Shown here piece by piece: positions 22,767 to 31,038 of a stretch of DNA of 64,000 nt (position 1 is the stretch's first letter; each line of letters begins with the position of its first letter). The stretch is taken from NCBI GenBank assembly GCA_963807385.1, contig CAWEBQ010000003.1, positions 868,001 to 932,000 on the forward strand, read 5' to 3'. The position numbers and the translations under genes were made by a program. Under the pieces are notes generated by a model that had not been told where the DNA came from, searched no databases, and saw nothing but the letters and a program-made list of their open reading frames with translations. Source of the DNA: JBDTSW01 sp963807385 (GTDB taxonomy: Bacteria > Actinomycetota > Thermoleophilia > Solirubrobacterales > 70-9).

Positions 22767-23879
22767 TTATCGCGGCAGCAGTCCTTCGTAGAGGGCGATG
22801 TGCTGCGCGGCGATCGCGTCCCACGAGTACGGGCCTGCGCAGGCGGCGCGCGCGGCGGCGGCCAGCGTCTCCCTGGCCGAGGGGTCGAAGAGGAGCTCAT
22901 TGAGGGCGGCGGCGAGGTCCGCGGGGTCGCCGGCGGCGAAGGTGCGACCGGCGCCGTGTGCCGCGACCTCGGGAAAGCCGCCGACGTCGCTCATCAGAAT
23001 CGGCTTGCCGAACGGCAGCGCCGTGTACAGCACCCCCGACTGCTCAGCGTCACGGTGCGGGAGAACTACCAGGTCGGCCCGGCGAAAGAGCGCCGGGATC
23101 TCCTCATCCGCCACGAAGCGCGGGACGAAGCGGACCGTCGCCTCGCAGCGCCGGGCGGCCTCCTCCAGCTCTGCCATGTCCACGCCAAAGGGCCGGCCCA
23201 CGATCCACAGCTCCGCACCCTTGACCCCGCGGAACGCCTCGAGCAGGAGATCGACGCCCTTGTAGGGACGGATCAGCCCGAAGAACAGCGCCACCGGACC
23301 CTCGGCGCCCGCGAGCTTGGCGGGCAGCGGCGTCTCCTTCTCGAGGCGCGTCAGGTATTCCAGCGGGCCGTGGGGGATCACGTGGATCCGCTCGGCATCG
23401 ATCCCCGCGCGCTCGCGCAGCACACCCGCTCCGTATTGCGAGAGCGCCACGAGCGCGTCCATCCGGTCGAGCAACCTGCGGTAGGCCTGGGAGCGCCCCC
23501 GCCAGGCCTCGGCCCGAAGCAGGCCGTGCGGCGTCTGGACCAGGGGCCTCCCCTTCGGGAGCAGGCGAGCGTCCAGGCCGGGGACGGTGAGCCACTGGAA
23601 GTGCACGATGTCGGCGTCGCTCGAGCCCGACCCGCGGAAGCGCAGCATGTTGGCGAGATGCTCGGCGGCGCGCAGGGGACGGCGCAGCGCCCCGCTTCTG
23701 CCGGCCGAGCGTCGGTAGAAGCGCTCGTCCACGCCGTAGCCCTCGGCGCCGGGCACCGGCCCGTGCGCAAACGGGCTCGTGACCAGCTCCACATCAAGTC
23801 CCGCACGCGCGAGCGCCGCGCACAGCGAGCGGTCGTACGGTGGCGTGTAGGCCGGGGGATCGACGATCTGAACCCGCAT
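22767..23879 (-). CDS. family 4 glycosyltransferase
   Basis: The 370-residue protein has the GT-B fold of GT4 retaining transferases: an N-terminal acceptor domain beginning MRVQIVDPPAYTPPYDRSLC, HVIPHGPLEYL, and then the donor domain VALFFGLIRPYKGVDLLLEAF. The E-x7-E motif is partly replaced: the donor loop reads PHRDAEQSGVLYTALPFGKPILMSDVGGFPE. It transfers a sugar from an NDP donor to a growing lipid-linked oligosaccharide. It is 10 bases upstream of the GT2 gene in one operon and is divergent from the plus-strand GT2 at 23897. Confidence 0.9.
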   Translation of the reverse strand: MRVQIVDPPAYTPPYDRSLCAALARAGLDVELVTSPFAHGPVPGAEGYGVDERFYRRSAGRSGALRRPLRAAEHLANMLRFRGSGSSDADIVHFQWLTVPGLDARLLPKGRPLVQTPHGLLRAEAWRGRSQAYRRLLDRMDALVALSQYGAGVLRERAGIDAERIHVIPHGPLEYLTRLEKETPLPAKLAGAEGPVALFFGLIRPYKGVDLLLEAFRGVKGAELWIVGRPFGVDMAELEEAARRCEATVRFVPRFVADEEIPALFRRADLVVLPHRDAEQSGVLYTALPFGKPILMSDVGGFPEVAAHGAGRTFAAGDPADLAAALNELLFDPSARETLAAAARAACAGPYSWDAIAAQHIALYEGLLPR

Positions 23880-23896
23880 TCGCCAGCATTGTCGCC

Positions 23897-24859
23897 GTGC
23901 GGCTGTCCTACTGCGTAGTCAACACCTCCGGACGGGAGGACCTCCTCGCCTGCCTGGGCGCCATCCGGGAGACCCATCCCGGCGGCGTCGAGGCCGAGGT
24001 GCTCGTACTGGACAACGCGTCCGACGACGGCTCGGCCGACGCGGTGCGCGCCTGGATCGCGGACGCCGGTGGGTTCGGCGAGCGCGTTCGCCTGGTCGAA
24101 CTGGAGCGCCGGACCGGCAAGGCGGAGAACGACAGCAGGCTGCTGCGCGAGGCCCGGGGGGAGCTCTGCCTGCTGTTGAACGAGGACTCCGAGCTTCGGC
24201 CCGGAGCGACGGAGGCCCTGATCGCCGCACTCGACGCGAACCCCGGGGCCGCCGCTGCAGGAGCTCGCCTGCTCTCCACCTCGGGCGAAGAGCTCGCCTG
24301 CGCCTGGCGCCTGCCGAGCCCGGGTACCGCGCTGGCGGGCGCGCTCTTCCTCCACCGCTACCTGGTCACCGAGAGCCGGGGCGACCGGCAGCGCGAGGTC
24401 GGTTGGGTGCAGTCCTCGGCGATGCTGGTCCGCCGCGAGGCCGCGCAGGCGGTCGGCTACCTTGACCCCGCCTTCTTCGTCTACTCGGACGAGACCGACT
24501 TCGAGAAGCGCCTGCGCGACGAGGGGTGGAGCATCCTCTTCGCCCCCGCCGCCCGCGCGGTCCACCACGAGCAGCTCGCCACCGACCGCTCAGCGGGCGA
24601 GCGTCGCGTCACCGAGTTCCACCGCGGTCGCGACCGCTACATGCGAAAGCACCACGGCCCCGTCCAGGCCGCGATCACGCGCGTCCTCGTGGCGTGGAGC
24701 TACCTCCCACGCGCCCTGGCCGCCCTGGTCCTTCCCGGGCACGACCCGGGTTGGTACCTGCTGCACGCCCGCCGCGCATTGCGCCCGGACCGGGGCGAGG
24801 GCCTGCGCGAGGCCGTGGAGTCCTACAACCGCCGCCTGACCGCATCGAGTGGCGCCTGA
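23897..24859 (+). CDS. family 2 glycosyltransferase (rhamnosyltransferase-like)
   Basis: The 320-residue soluble GT-A enzyme starts at GTG 23897 (VRLSYCVVNTSGRED) and shows LVLDNASDDGSADAVRAW, LLNEDSELRPGATEAL with the DxD equivalent, and WVQSSAMLVRREAAQAVGYLDPAFFVYSDETDFEKRL, the acceptor-site signature of WcaE/rhamnosyltransferase-type GT2 proteins. It ends with a basic tail and an amphipathic helix near 275-290. It is the only plus-strand gene of the polysaccharide locus before dedA and is divergent from the GT4 gene with 17 bases between starts, so the two promoters overlap. Confidence 0.9.
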   Translation: MRLSYCVVNTSGREDLLACLGAIRETHPGGVEAEVLVLDNASDDGSADAVRAWIADAGGFGERVRLVELERRTGKAENDSRLLREARGELCLLLNEDSELRPGATEALIAALDANPGAAAAGARLLSTSGEELACAWRLPSPGTALAGALFLHRYLVTESRGDRQREVGWVQSSAMLVRREAAQAVGYLDPAFFVYSDETDFEKRLRDEGWSILFAPAARAVHHEQLATDRSAGERRVTEFHRGRDRYMRKHHGPVQAAITRVLVAWSYLPRALAALVLPGHDPGWYLLHARRALRPDRGEGLREAVESYNRRLTASSGA

Positions 24860-25904
24860 CGTACCCGGGGAGCAACCCAGGTGCCAATCGACGCGGAGGC
24901 GGGGACTTCGAGACCTCGAAGTTGTCCTGGTTTCCGGTGCCGGCCTGGTAGCGCCAGGAGTTGCCGGTCGCGGTGTTGTCGAACTGGAAACGAGTGCCGC
25001 CGTTGTTTCGGAGCAGCATCAGCGCCCGGTCCTGGGTCGTGCGGTGTTCGTCTGCTCGAGTCGGAGCAGCTCGTTGCCGGCGGGGCCGGTGGGGTTGTCG
25101 GATTCGACCTCTAGCGGTGCGGAGGGCGCGGTGGTGCCGATCCCGACCTGGGTGTCGTTGGTGGCGCCGTTTATGCCTGAGATCGCGCCCAACACCAGCG
25201 AGTCGGACTGGCCGACCTTGGCGCGCTGGCCGAGCGCGGTGGCCCGGGTGATCCCGGCGGTGGTGTCGGAGCGCGAGCCGATCGCGGTGTTGTCGTTCTG
25301 GGTCGTGTTGGCGGCGCCGGCGCAGGGCCGATGATGACGTTGCGGGCGCCGGTGGTGTTGTTGAACCCGGCCGATCCCGAAGAAGGAGTTCAGGCCGCCG
25401 GTGCTGTTGGAGTACCCGACGTCGGGTCCGAAGAAGGCGTTGTCGCTGCCGGTGGTATTGGAGAACCCGGCGTTGCGCCCGAAGAAGGCGTTAAAGGCGC
25501 CGGTGGTGTTGCTTTTCCCGGCCTGGGTTCCCAAGAAGGCGTTGTGGCCGCCGCTGGTGTTGGCGTTCCCGGCGCTGCCCCCAACGAAGGTGTTGGAGTT
25601 GCCGATGGTGTTGTTGATCCCGGCGCCTGTGCCCGAAGAAGGAGTTGAAGCCGCCAATCGTGTTGGAGAACCCGGCGCTGTCCCCGAAGAACGCGTTGTC
25701 GGCGCCGGTGGTGTTGCTGAACCCGGCGCTGCGCCCGAAGAAGGCGCCTGTACCGGTGGTGTTGCTGAACCCGGCGCCGCTCCCAAAGAACGAGCTGCCG
25801 AGTGCCGGTCGTGTTGGAGAACCCGGCGAGCTTCCCGTAAAAGGCGTTGTCGGTGCCGGTGGTGTTCGCCTTCCCGGCGCTTTGCCCGAAGAAGGAGTTG
25901 TCGC
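24860..25904 (-). pseudogene. broken gene for a repeat-rich adhesin/tail-fibre-like protein
   Basis: Starting directly after the flippase stop, the minus strand encodes about twelve 17-residue repeats of the form DNAFFGxxAGFSNTTGx. These are followed by a Leu/Gly-rich strand region, GINGATNDTQVGIGTTAPSAPLEVE, and a LEVES-type stem ending at about 24880. This layout occurs in phage tail fibres and trimeric-adhesin-like heads, often followed by a peptidase S74 chaperone domain, which is missing here. There is no start codon of its own, at least five single-base frameshifts (near 25799, 25628, 25370, 25320, 25040) and a truncated 3' end. It is a decayed insertion or an error-rich repeat region. 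Confidence 0.7.
25337..25904 (-). repeat. about twelve 51-bp tandem repeats
   Basis: The units are 51 bp (17 codons; one is 48 bp) and encode N-A-F-F-G-x2-A-G-F-x-N-T-T-G-x2 with variation at the x positions. Units differ at many bases, so they are old, not recent slippage. The repeat period equals one turn of a beta-roll or trimeric adhesin head module. Confidence 0.8.
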
Positions 25905-27491
25905 CTAGAACGGCCGGTCGGAGTCGCGTTGGGCCTGCTCGAGCGTCTCGGGGACCTCGCCGTGGTGTGAGGCGACGTCGGCCGGCGCCGCGGCTTCGTC
26001 CCGCGCTCCCTCATCGCCGGCGGAGGCGCCTCGCAGCTCCGCCAACCTCGCTCGGACGGCTCCCGGCTCCATCCACCGCCGGATCTCCACCCGCTCCTCG
26101 CGGCTGAGGAACCCGCCCGCGAACAGCACCAGGGGGAATGCCAGCCACAACAGCACGCGCTCGAGGAACCCGCCGAGCCCCGCGGTCGGCAGCACGGCGT
26201 CCCCGAACGCGATCAGCCCGGCTGACGCCACCACCACCAGCGCCAGGCGGCGCCACTCGTACGGCACGTGGAAGAGCCGCTGGCTGAAGACGTACATCAA
26301 AACCAGCACGACGACGTAGGAGGCGACCAGCGCGATCGCGGCGCCGACGATCCCCTTCTCCGGCACCAGCCAGAGGTTGAGACCGATGTTCACCACGACG
26401 GCAGCCACCGTGGCCGGAAGCCCGAACTCGGTGCGCCCGGTGCGCCCGAGAACCACCACCATCGCGAGGTAGATGGCATAGAGCGCGATGCCCGCCGCCA
26501 GCGGCCCGACCACCTCGTAGGCGGCGAAGAACTCGTCGGCGGCCAGGGCTCGTAGCAGCCAGCGGGCCAGCAACCACAGGCCCACGACGGCGAACGCGAG
26601 GACAGCCGCAAACCAGGTGACGACCAGGGCGTAGGCTCTGCGTGCCTCGTCGTCGTCGCGAATCGAGTACGCCAGCGGCGGGAACGCGAGCTGGAACCCG
26701 CGGGCGAGCACCTGCAGGCCGTTGGCGAACTTCACCGCGAGCGCGTAAAGCCCAGCCTCGGCCAGCCCGGCGAGCCGCACGATGATGATCCTGTCGATGA
26801 AGTTCAGGGAGTAGAGCGTGAGCTCTGCGGGCATGGTCGGGAGCCCGAAGCGCACCATGCGCCGCAGCAGGGGTACGTCGAAGCGCAGGCTGAGGCGCCT
26901 GCGCTCCGCCCACAGCCGGTAGGCGAGGAAGATCAGCCCCGTGCCGAACGTGCCGAGCAGGATCCCCTCCGCCCCCATGTCCCGTACCACGACGAGGTAG
27001 ACCGTGGTCGGGATTGTGACCAGCACGTTGATCACGGTGAGCCCGAAGTAGGCGCGTGCTCGCTCATCGAGGCGCAGGAGGGTGAGGACGAACTCCCACA
27101 GCGTCAGGCTCCAGAGGCCGAGGATCGCGAGGCGCGCGAGGCCGGCGTCGGGCCGCTCGAGGAGCGCCTCCGAGATCGGCCCGGCGAACGGAAGGGCGAT
27201 CGCCGCCGCCAGGGTCGAGGTCCAGGCGAGCGAGGCGAAGCCCGTAGAGACGACCCGTTCGGGCCGCTCGCCGGCGAGGTAGTAGAAGCGCAGGATCGCC
27301 TCGATCACACCGAAGCGCACCACGATCGACGCCGCGATGACCGAGGCGAGCATGACCTCTGCCGCGCCGTAGTCGGCCGGCGTCAGATACGCCGTATAGA
27401 TCGGGAGGAGGACGACCGCGATCAGCTTCGAGACCACGCTCGAGGCGGTGTACGCCGCCCCAGTGGTCGCCAGCCGTCGCAGGTAGTTCAT
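25905..27491 (-). CDS. polysaccharide flippase (Wzx/MATE-like)
   Basis: The 528-residue product has about 14 transmembrane segments and the family features of polysaccharide-biosynthesis flippases: an N-terminal TTGAAYTASSVVSKLIAVVLLP helix, YGAAEVMLA, and VRFGLPTMPAELTLYSLNFIDRIII at the start of the second half. It moves undecaprenyl-linked oligosaccharide across the membrane. A hydrophilic acidic tail of about 60 residues follows the last helix and is unusual for the family. The start is ATG 27491; the open frame continues upstream but overlaps the polymerase gene. Its stop abuts the repeat pseudogene, so the tail itself might come from a junction. Confidence 0.9.
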   Translation of the reverse strand: MNYLRRLATTGAAYTASSVVSKLIAVVLLPIYTAYLTPADYGAAEVMLASVIAASIVVRFGVIEAILRFYYLAGERPERVVSTGFASLAWTSTLAAAIALPFAGPISEALLERPDAGLARLAILGLWSLTLWEFVLTLLRLDERARAYFGLTVINVLVTIPTTVYLVVVRDMGAEGILLGTFGTGLIFLAYRLWAERRRLSLRFDVPLLRRMVRFGLPTMPAELTLYSLNFIDRIIIVRLAGLAEAGLYALAVKFANGLQVLARGFQLAFPPLAYSIRDDDEARRAYALVVTWFAAVLAFAVVGLWLLARWLLRALAADEFFAAYEVVGPLAAGIALYAIYLAMVVVLGRTGRTEFGLPATVAAVVVNIGLNLWLVPEKGIVGAAIALVASYVVVLVLMYVFSQRLFHVPYEWRRLALVVVASAGLIAFGDAVLPTAGLGGFLERVLLWLAFPLVLFAGGFLSREERVEIRRWMEPGAVRARLAELRGASAGDEGARDEAAAPADVASHHGEVPETLEQAQRDSDRPF

Positions 27492-27504
27492 CGCCGGGCG
27501 CGTC

Positions 27505-28941
27505 TCACTCGCGGCGCAGGGCCACTCCCAGCGCCATGAGTGCCCAGGTCGCCGGGTCGGTGAGGAGGCCCGCATAGCCCAGGCTGTGCACCACAAGGGC
27601 GGCCAAGCCGGCCGCTGCGGCAGCCCGGCCGGGCGAGGAGCTGACCCCGGCGCCGAGCAGCGCCCACGCCATGGCCGCCAGGAGACCCACGTAGACGATC
27701 GAGCCCGGTATGCCCTGCTCCGCCGCCACGGTGATCGGCTCCGAGTGCGACGCCGTGGTCTCCGTCTTGCGCACCTGGTCGAAGTAGGCCCGCCCGAACG
27801 CGCCCGAGCCCCAGCCCACAACCGGCTCCTCCTCGATCAGCTCGAACCCGCCCTCCAACAGGGCGCCGCGCCCGCTGGTCTCCTCATCGAACCCGCGAAC
27901 CGGCCCCACGTCGGGCCGGTCGAGGCCGCCCGAGAGGACCAGCGCCGCACCCGTGAGGACGATCGCGAATCCGGCGCCGAGCGCCCCGACGAGCCCGTAC
28001 CGCAGCGCGGCCAGCAACCCCAGGCCCACGAGCATCGCCGCGACGCTGGTGAGCGAGAACGAAAGCGCCAGGCCGGCGAGCATCAGCACGCCCGCCCCGG
28101 TGGCCCAAAGCGCCGCGGCTCCGGCGCGCGACCACGCGACTGCCGCGCCCATCGCGATCGCGCCCAGCGCCATGTACCGGCCGAGGACGTTCGGGTCGAA
28201 GAACACGGAGTTGACCCGGAAGAACGGCTTAATCTGATTCGAGTCGAGGAGATCCTTGTTGAGGATCAGGTCGCGGAGCGCGAACTCGCCGATCGCGACT
28301 GCGGCGAGTGCCACGCCTACAGCCCCGACCGAGATCGCCGCGGCTCGTAGCGTGCGGACGTTCCAGCGAACGTCCGCGAGCTGGCAGAACAGCACGGCGA
28401 ACGGCACGAGGAAGAAGCCGACGTTCTCGACCGCGTTCGAGACGTCGTCGCTGTATGCGGCCTGGACCGCGTAGAGCGCGAGCGTGGCGGCTAGCGCCCG
28501 GCGCAGCCACGCGACGGCCGGCGCCTGAGGCCGAGCGGCGACCGGACGCTCCATGCCGGTCATTGCCACGAGGCGGGCGGCGATCACCAGGTAGAGCGGG
28601 ATCAGCAGGTTCGACGTCTCGCCGGCGATCTGCACCGGGAGCCGCAGCGCGAGCGCGGCGAACGCGAGGACGGGAAACGCCCACTCGATCCGCCGCATCA
28701 CCACTGCCCCCACGCCAACGGCCACCGTCCCGGCCGCCACCGCGGCCGCGATCAAAGCCGGACTGTCGCGCAGATCGCTCACCTGCCTGCCGTCCCAGAC
28801 GTCTCCCAGCACCAGCGCGGGCGCTGCGACGAGTGCGACCGCCAGGGCGACGGGCTGCCACCGGGCCTCGGGCGCGAGGATGGCGGCGGCCGCAGCCCCA
28901 CAGGCGATCAGCAGGCCGACCAGCTCAAGAGGCTCGGCCAT
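27505..28941 (-). CDS. O-antigen ligase/polymerase-family membrane protein
   Basis: The 478-residue product has about 12 helices and the large periplasmic loop of the O-antigen ligase (Wzy/WaaL) family. The loop contains NSVFFDPNVLGRYMALG and later RGALLEGGFELIEEEPVVGWGSGAFG with the conserved Gly and His (HSEPITVAAEQGIPG), which resemble the catalytic region. It joins lipid-linked repeat units or transfers them to an acceptor on the outer membrane face. The start codon shares one base with the upstream stop (TGATG), and it is 13 bases upstream of the flippase gene, forming one operon. Confidence 0.88.
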   Translation of the reverse strand: MAEPLELVGLLIACGAAAAAILAPEARWQPVALAVALVAAPALVLGDVWDGRQVSDLRDSPALIAAAVAAGTVAVGVGAVVMRRIEWAFPVLAFAALALRLPVQIAGETSNLLIPLYLVIAARLVAMTGMERPVAARPQAPAVAWLRRALAATLALYAVQAAYSDDVSNAVENVGFFLVPFAVLFCQLADVRWNVRTLRAAAISVGAVGVALAAVAIGEFALRDLILNKDLLDSNQIKPFFRVNSVFFDPNVLGRYMALGAIAMGAAVAWSRAGAAALWATGAGVLMLAGLALSFSLTSVAAMLVGLGLLAALRYGLVGALGAGFAIVLTGAALVLSGGLDRPDVGPVRGFDEETSGRGALLEGGFELIEEEPVVGWGSGAFGRAYFDQVRKTETTASHSEPITVAAEQGIPGSIVYVGLLAAMAWALLGAGVSSSPGRAAAAAGLAALVVHSLGYAGLLTDPATWALMALGVALRRE

Positions 28942-29408
28942 CAGCAGCGCAACCCCTCGCTGTCCACGTCGTACCTGGGTTCGGGCCGCTTGAGCGTGAC
29001 CCTGCTCGGAAAGACCATGTCGCGATCGCTTCGCGGCAGCTCCACGCGGAGGCGATAGCGCCCGACCGACGCCGGCTCGCCCTCGTCGTCGGTCCCGTCC
29101 CAGAGGTAGGTGACCGGCTTCTCCGCCGTGAGGTCGGCGTCGTCGTCAAGCGTCTTGACCAGGACGAGGTTCCTCCCGACGATCGTGACCCTGGCGTCGG
29201 GATCGCCCTCGCGGACGAGGAAGGTGATCTCCGCGGTGTCACAGAAGTCGTCGCCGTTCGGGCTGATCACGTCGGGGAGGCGGCGAACCTCCAGCACGAG
29301 GTCCGGGGTTCGAGACGCGAGCACCACAACGGCGGCTGCGAGCCCCGCGGCGAAGAGGAGTGCGAACAGGGCTACGGCGCGGGTGATCCTCATTGGCCCG
29401 CGCCCCAT
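28941..29408 (-). CDS. membrane-anchored protein with FlgD-like Ig domain
   Basis: The 155-residue protein has one N-terminal transmembrane helix (about 8-31) and an extracytoplasmic beta-sandwich. The domain opens with DVISPNGDDFCDTAEITFLV, ends in GRYRLRVEL and resembles FlgD_ig/CHU_C-like modules that bind calcium through the NGD loop. Cys in FCD and the C-terminal LRC could form a disulfide. ATG 29408 is chosen; ATG 29393 is equally possible. It lies between the LytR_C genes and the polymerase gene in the same operon, so it may be a secreted accessory factor for surface-glycan assembly. No enzyme motif. Confidence 0.75.
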   Translation of the reverse strand: MGRGPMRITRAVALFALLFAAGLAAAVVVLASRTPDLVLEVRRLPDVISPNGDDFCDTAEITFLVREGDPDARVTIVGRNLVLVKTLDDDADLTAEKPVTYLWDGTDDEGEPASVGRYRLRVELPRSDRDMVFPSRVTLKRPEPRYDVDSEGLRC

Positions 29409-29418
29409 GGTGCCCGCA

Positions 29419-30237
29419 CTAGCCGCCGCCCGAGACCACGCGGTCCTGGCCGGCGATCACGACGACCTGAGCGCCCTCGGCCAGCCGCTGAGCCTGGCGA
29501 TCGATCGGCTGAACCGGCACGCCCCCCAGCCGCGTTGACAGCCGCTTCGCCGCGGCCTGCGATCCCGGCTCGTAGAGCACCACGGTCTGCTCGACGGTCT
29601 CCGGGTTGGTGGTAACGGCGCCGAGCGTGAAGTCGTTCGCCTCGACGTCGTCTCCGACCTTGCCGCCGAGCCCGGCCGAGGTCGTCCCGTTCAACACGGC
29701 GACGGTCGTCGCGCTGGCATCGATACGGGCCTCGGGCTGGCGCTCGTCTCCGCCCTCGCTCAGCACCTGGTAGCCGAAGATGCCCGCGACCGCCAGCACC
29801 AGCGAACCCACACCGATCGCCGCCAGCAACCTGGGCTGGGTGATGAAGTCCCTGAACCGCCGCCAGCGCGGGTGCGGCAGCAGCGCCGCTCGCTCCATAG
29901 TCACCCGCTCGAGGGCGGGCCGCTCGCTGGTGACGCGAGCGGCCACCTCGCTCGGCTGGCCCGGCACGACGGCAGGAAATTCGCCCGTCAGCACCTCGAT
30001 CTCGGTCTCGGCTCGGTCGAGGATCGCCTCGCTGGCCTGCACGTCGGCCGTCACGTGTTCGGGCTCGTGCTCCATCCACGCCGCGAGCCTCTTGAGGTCG
30101 CGGCGCTGGGAGAGGTACAGGGGCAGCAAAAGCAACGTGCCGATCCCCGCGGCGGTGGGGATCGCCCACGCGGCCACGTCCACGACCTTGGTGAGGTCAA
30201 CCGTGGCGGCGATCATCGATCCCACGCGCCCCGCCAC
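29419..30237 (-). CDS. membrane protein with LytR_C domain (1)
   Basis: The 272-residue product has two transmembrane helices (about 24-43 and 138-158) separated by a cytoplasmic helical segment. A C-terminal LytR_C domain has TVAVLNGTTSAGLGGKVGDDVEAN and TVVLYEPGSQAAAKRLSTRL. This domain is usually the C-terminal part of LytR-CpsA-Psr ligases, but here the catalytic LCP domain is absent. The paralogue at 30242-30991 lies immediately upstream. It probably sits outside the membrane as a scaffold or regulator of polymer attachment (inference). It shares an operon with the FlgD-like protein and polymerase. Confidence 0.82.
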   Translation of the reverse strand: MAGRVGSMIAATVDLTKVVDVAAWAIPTAAGIGTLLLLPLYLSQRRDLKRLAAWMEHEPEHVTADVQASEAILDRAETEIEVLTGEFPAVVPGQPSEVAARVTSERPALERVTMERAALLPHPRWRRFRDFITQPRLLAAIGVGSLVLAVAGIFGYQVLSEGGDERQPEARIDASATTVAVLNGTTSAGLGGKVGDDVEANDFTLGAVTTNPETVEQTVVLYEPGSQAAAKRLSTRLGGVPVQPIDRQAQRLAEGAQVVVIAGQDRVVSGGG

Positions 30238-30241
30238 TCAC

Positions 30242-30991
30242 CTAGAACTGGGCGTCGTCGGCGCCGACAACGAGTACCAGCTTGGCGTCGCCCGCCGTCG
30301 CGCGAATGTCAGCGGCCATCTCCTCCGTCTGCGTCTCGCCGAGCTGCTTTGCGACGCCGCGCGCGAGCTCCGCGGCCTCGCCCTCGAGGCCGGGCTCGTA
30401 CATCACCACGGTCTCGGTGAATGCCGCCGGGGAGTTGGTGCGGGTCCCGATCGGGTACCCGAGCTGCTTCACAACCTCGCTCGCGACCTTGTCGGCGAGC
30501 CCGGGAACTCCCTGGACCGCGTCTGTCTGGGTCGCGTTGAGGACCGCTACCTTCGGCTTCTCGCCGTCCGCCTTCTTCGTCACCTGCGGCTTCTTGGCGT
30601 CGTCTCCGCCGTCGTCTCCGCCGCCGAGCCCGAAGCCGCCGGTGAGAACGCCCGCGGCGATGATCGCCGCCCCCAGCACTCCGAGGATGACCCGCCCGTC
30701 GATCGGAAGGTTGCGATCGAAGCTCTCGTACCGGGGACGCACCCAGTCCTCGACCGCAGCCCAGCCGCGCGAGATTCGCCCCGGGCCCTCCGGCTGAGTC
30801 TCCTCGCCGCGCAGCTCGGCCGCGGCAAGCGAGGCATCCGCGGCCTCCTTGGCGCGTTCCGGCGCGCGTCCCGCCCACTCCCGCAGCCGCCGCAGGTCAC
30901 GCGACTGCTGGAACAGGAGGAAGGCCAGGACCGCGAGGGCGACGAAGGCCGCTAGGCCGACGATCGGCCCGATCTTCTCGATCAGGTCCAT
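30242..30991 (-). CDS. membrane protein with LytR_C domain (2)
   Basis: The 249-residue paralogue has the same architecture: helix (about 10-27), a charged cytoplasmic region with RDLRRLREWAGRAPERA, a second helix (about 100-120), an Asp/Lys linker, then LytR_C with PKVAVLNATQTDAVQGVPGLADKVASEVV and TVVMYEPGLEGEAAELARGVAK. It ends 4 bases before the paralogue start. It also lacks an LCP domain. Sequence identity between the pair is moderate, so the duplication is old. Located between capD-type and polymerase genes, it is likely part of the same cell-surface system. Confidence 0.82.
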   Translation of the reverse strand: MDLIEKIGPIVGLAAFVALAVLAFLLFQQSRDLRRLREWAGRAPERAKEAADASLAAAELRGEETQPEGPGRISRGWAAVEDWVRPRYESFDRNLPIDGRVILGVLGAAIIAAGVLTGGFGLGGGDDGGDDAKKPQVTKKADGEKPKVAVLNATQTDAVQGVPGLADKVASEVVKQLGYPIGTRTNSPAAFTETVVMYEPGLEGEAAELARGVAKQLGETQTEEMAADIRATAGDAKLVLVVGADDAQF

Positions 30992-31038
30992 AAGAAGTGG
31001 TGGATGCTAGAGAGCGAGGTGGGCGCGACGGGGCGCGG

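Noticed and set aside
25337..25904. Possible CRISPR array
   Set aside because: The 51-bp units are in-frame protein repeats with divergent sequence and no conserved spacer/repeat alternation or cas genes.
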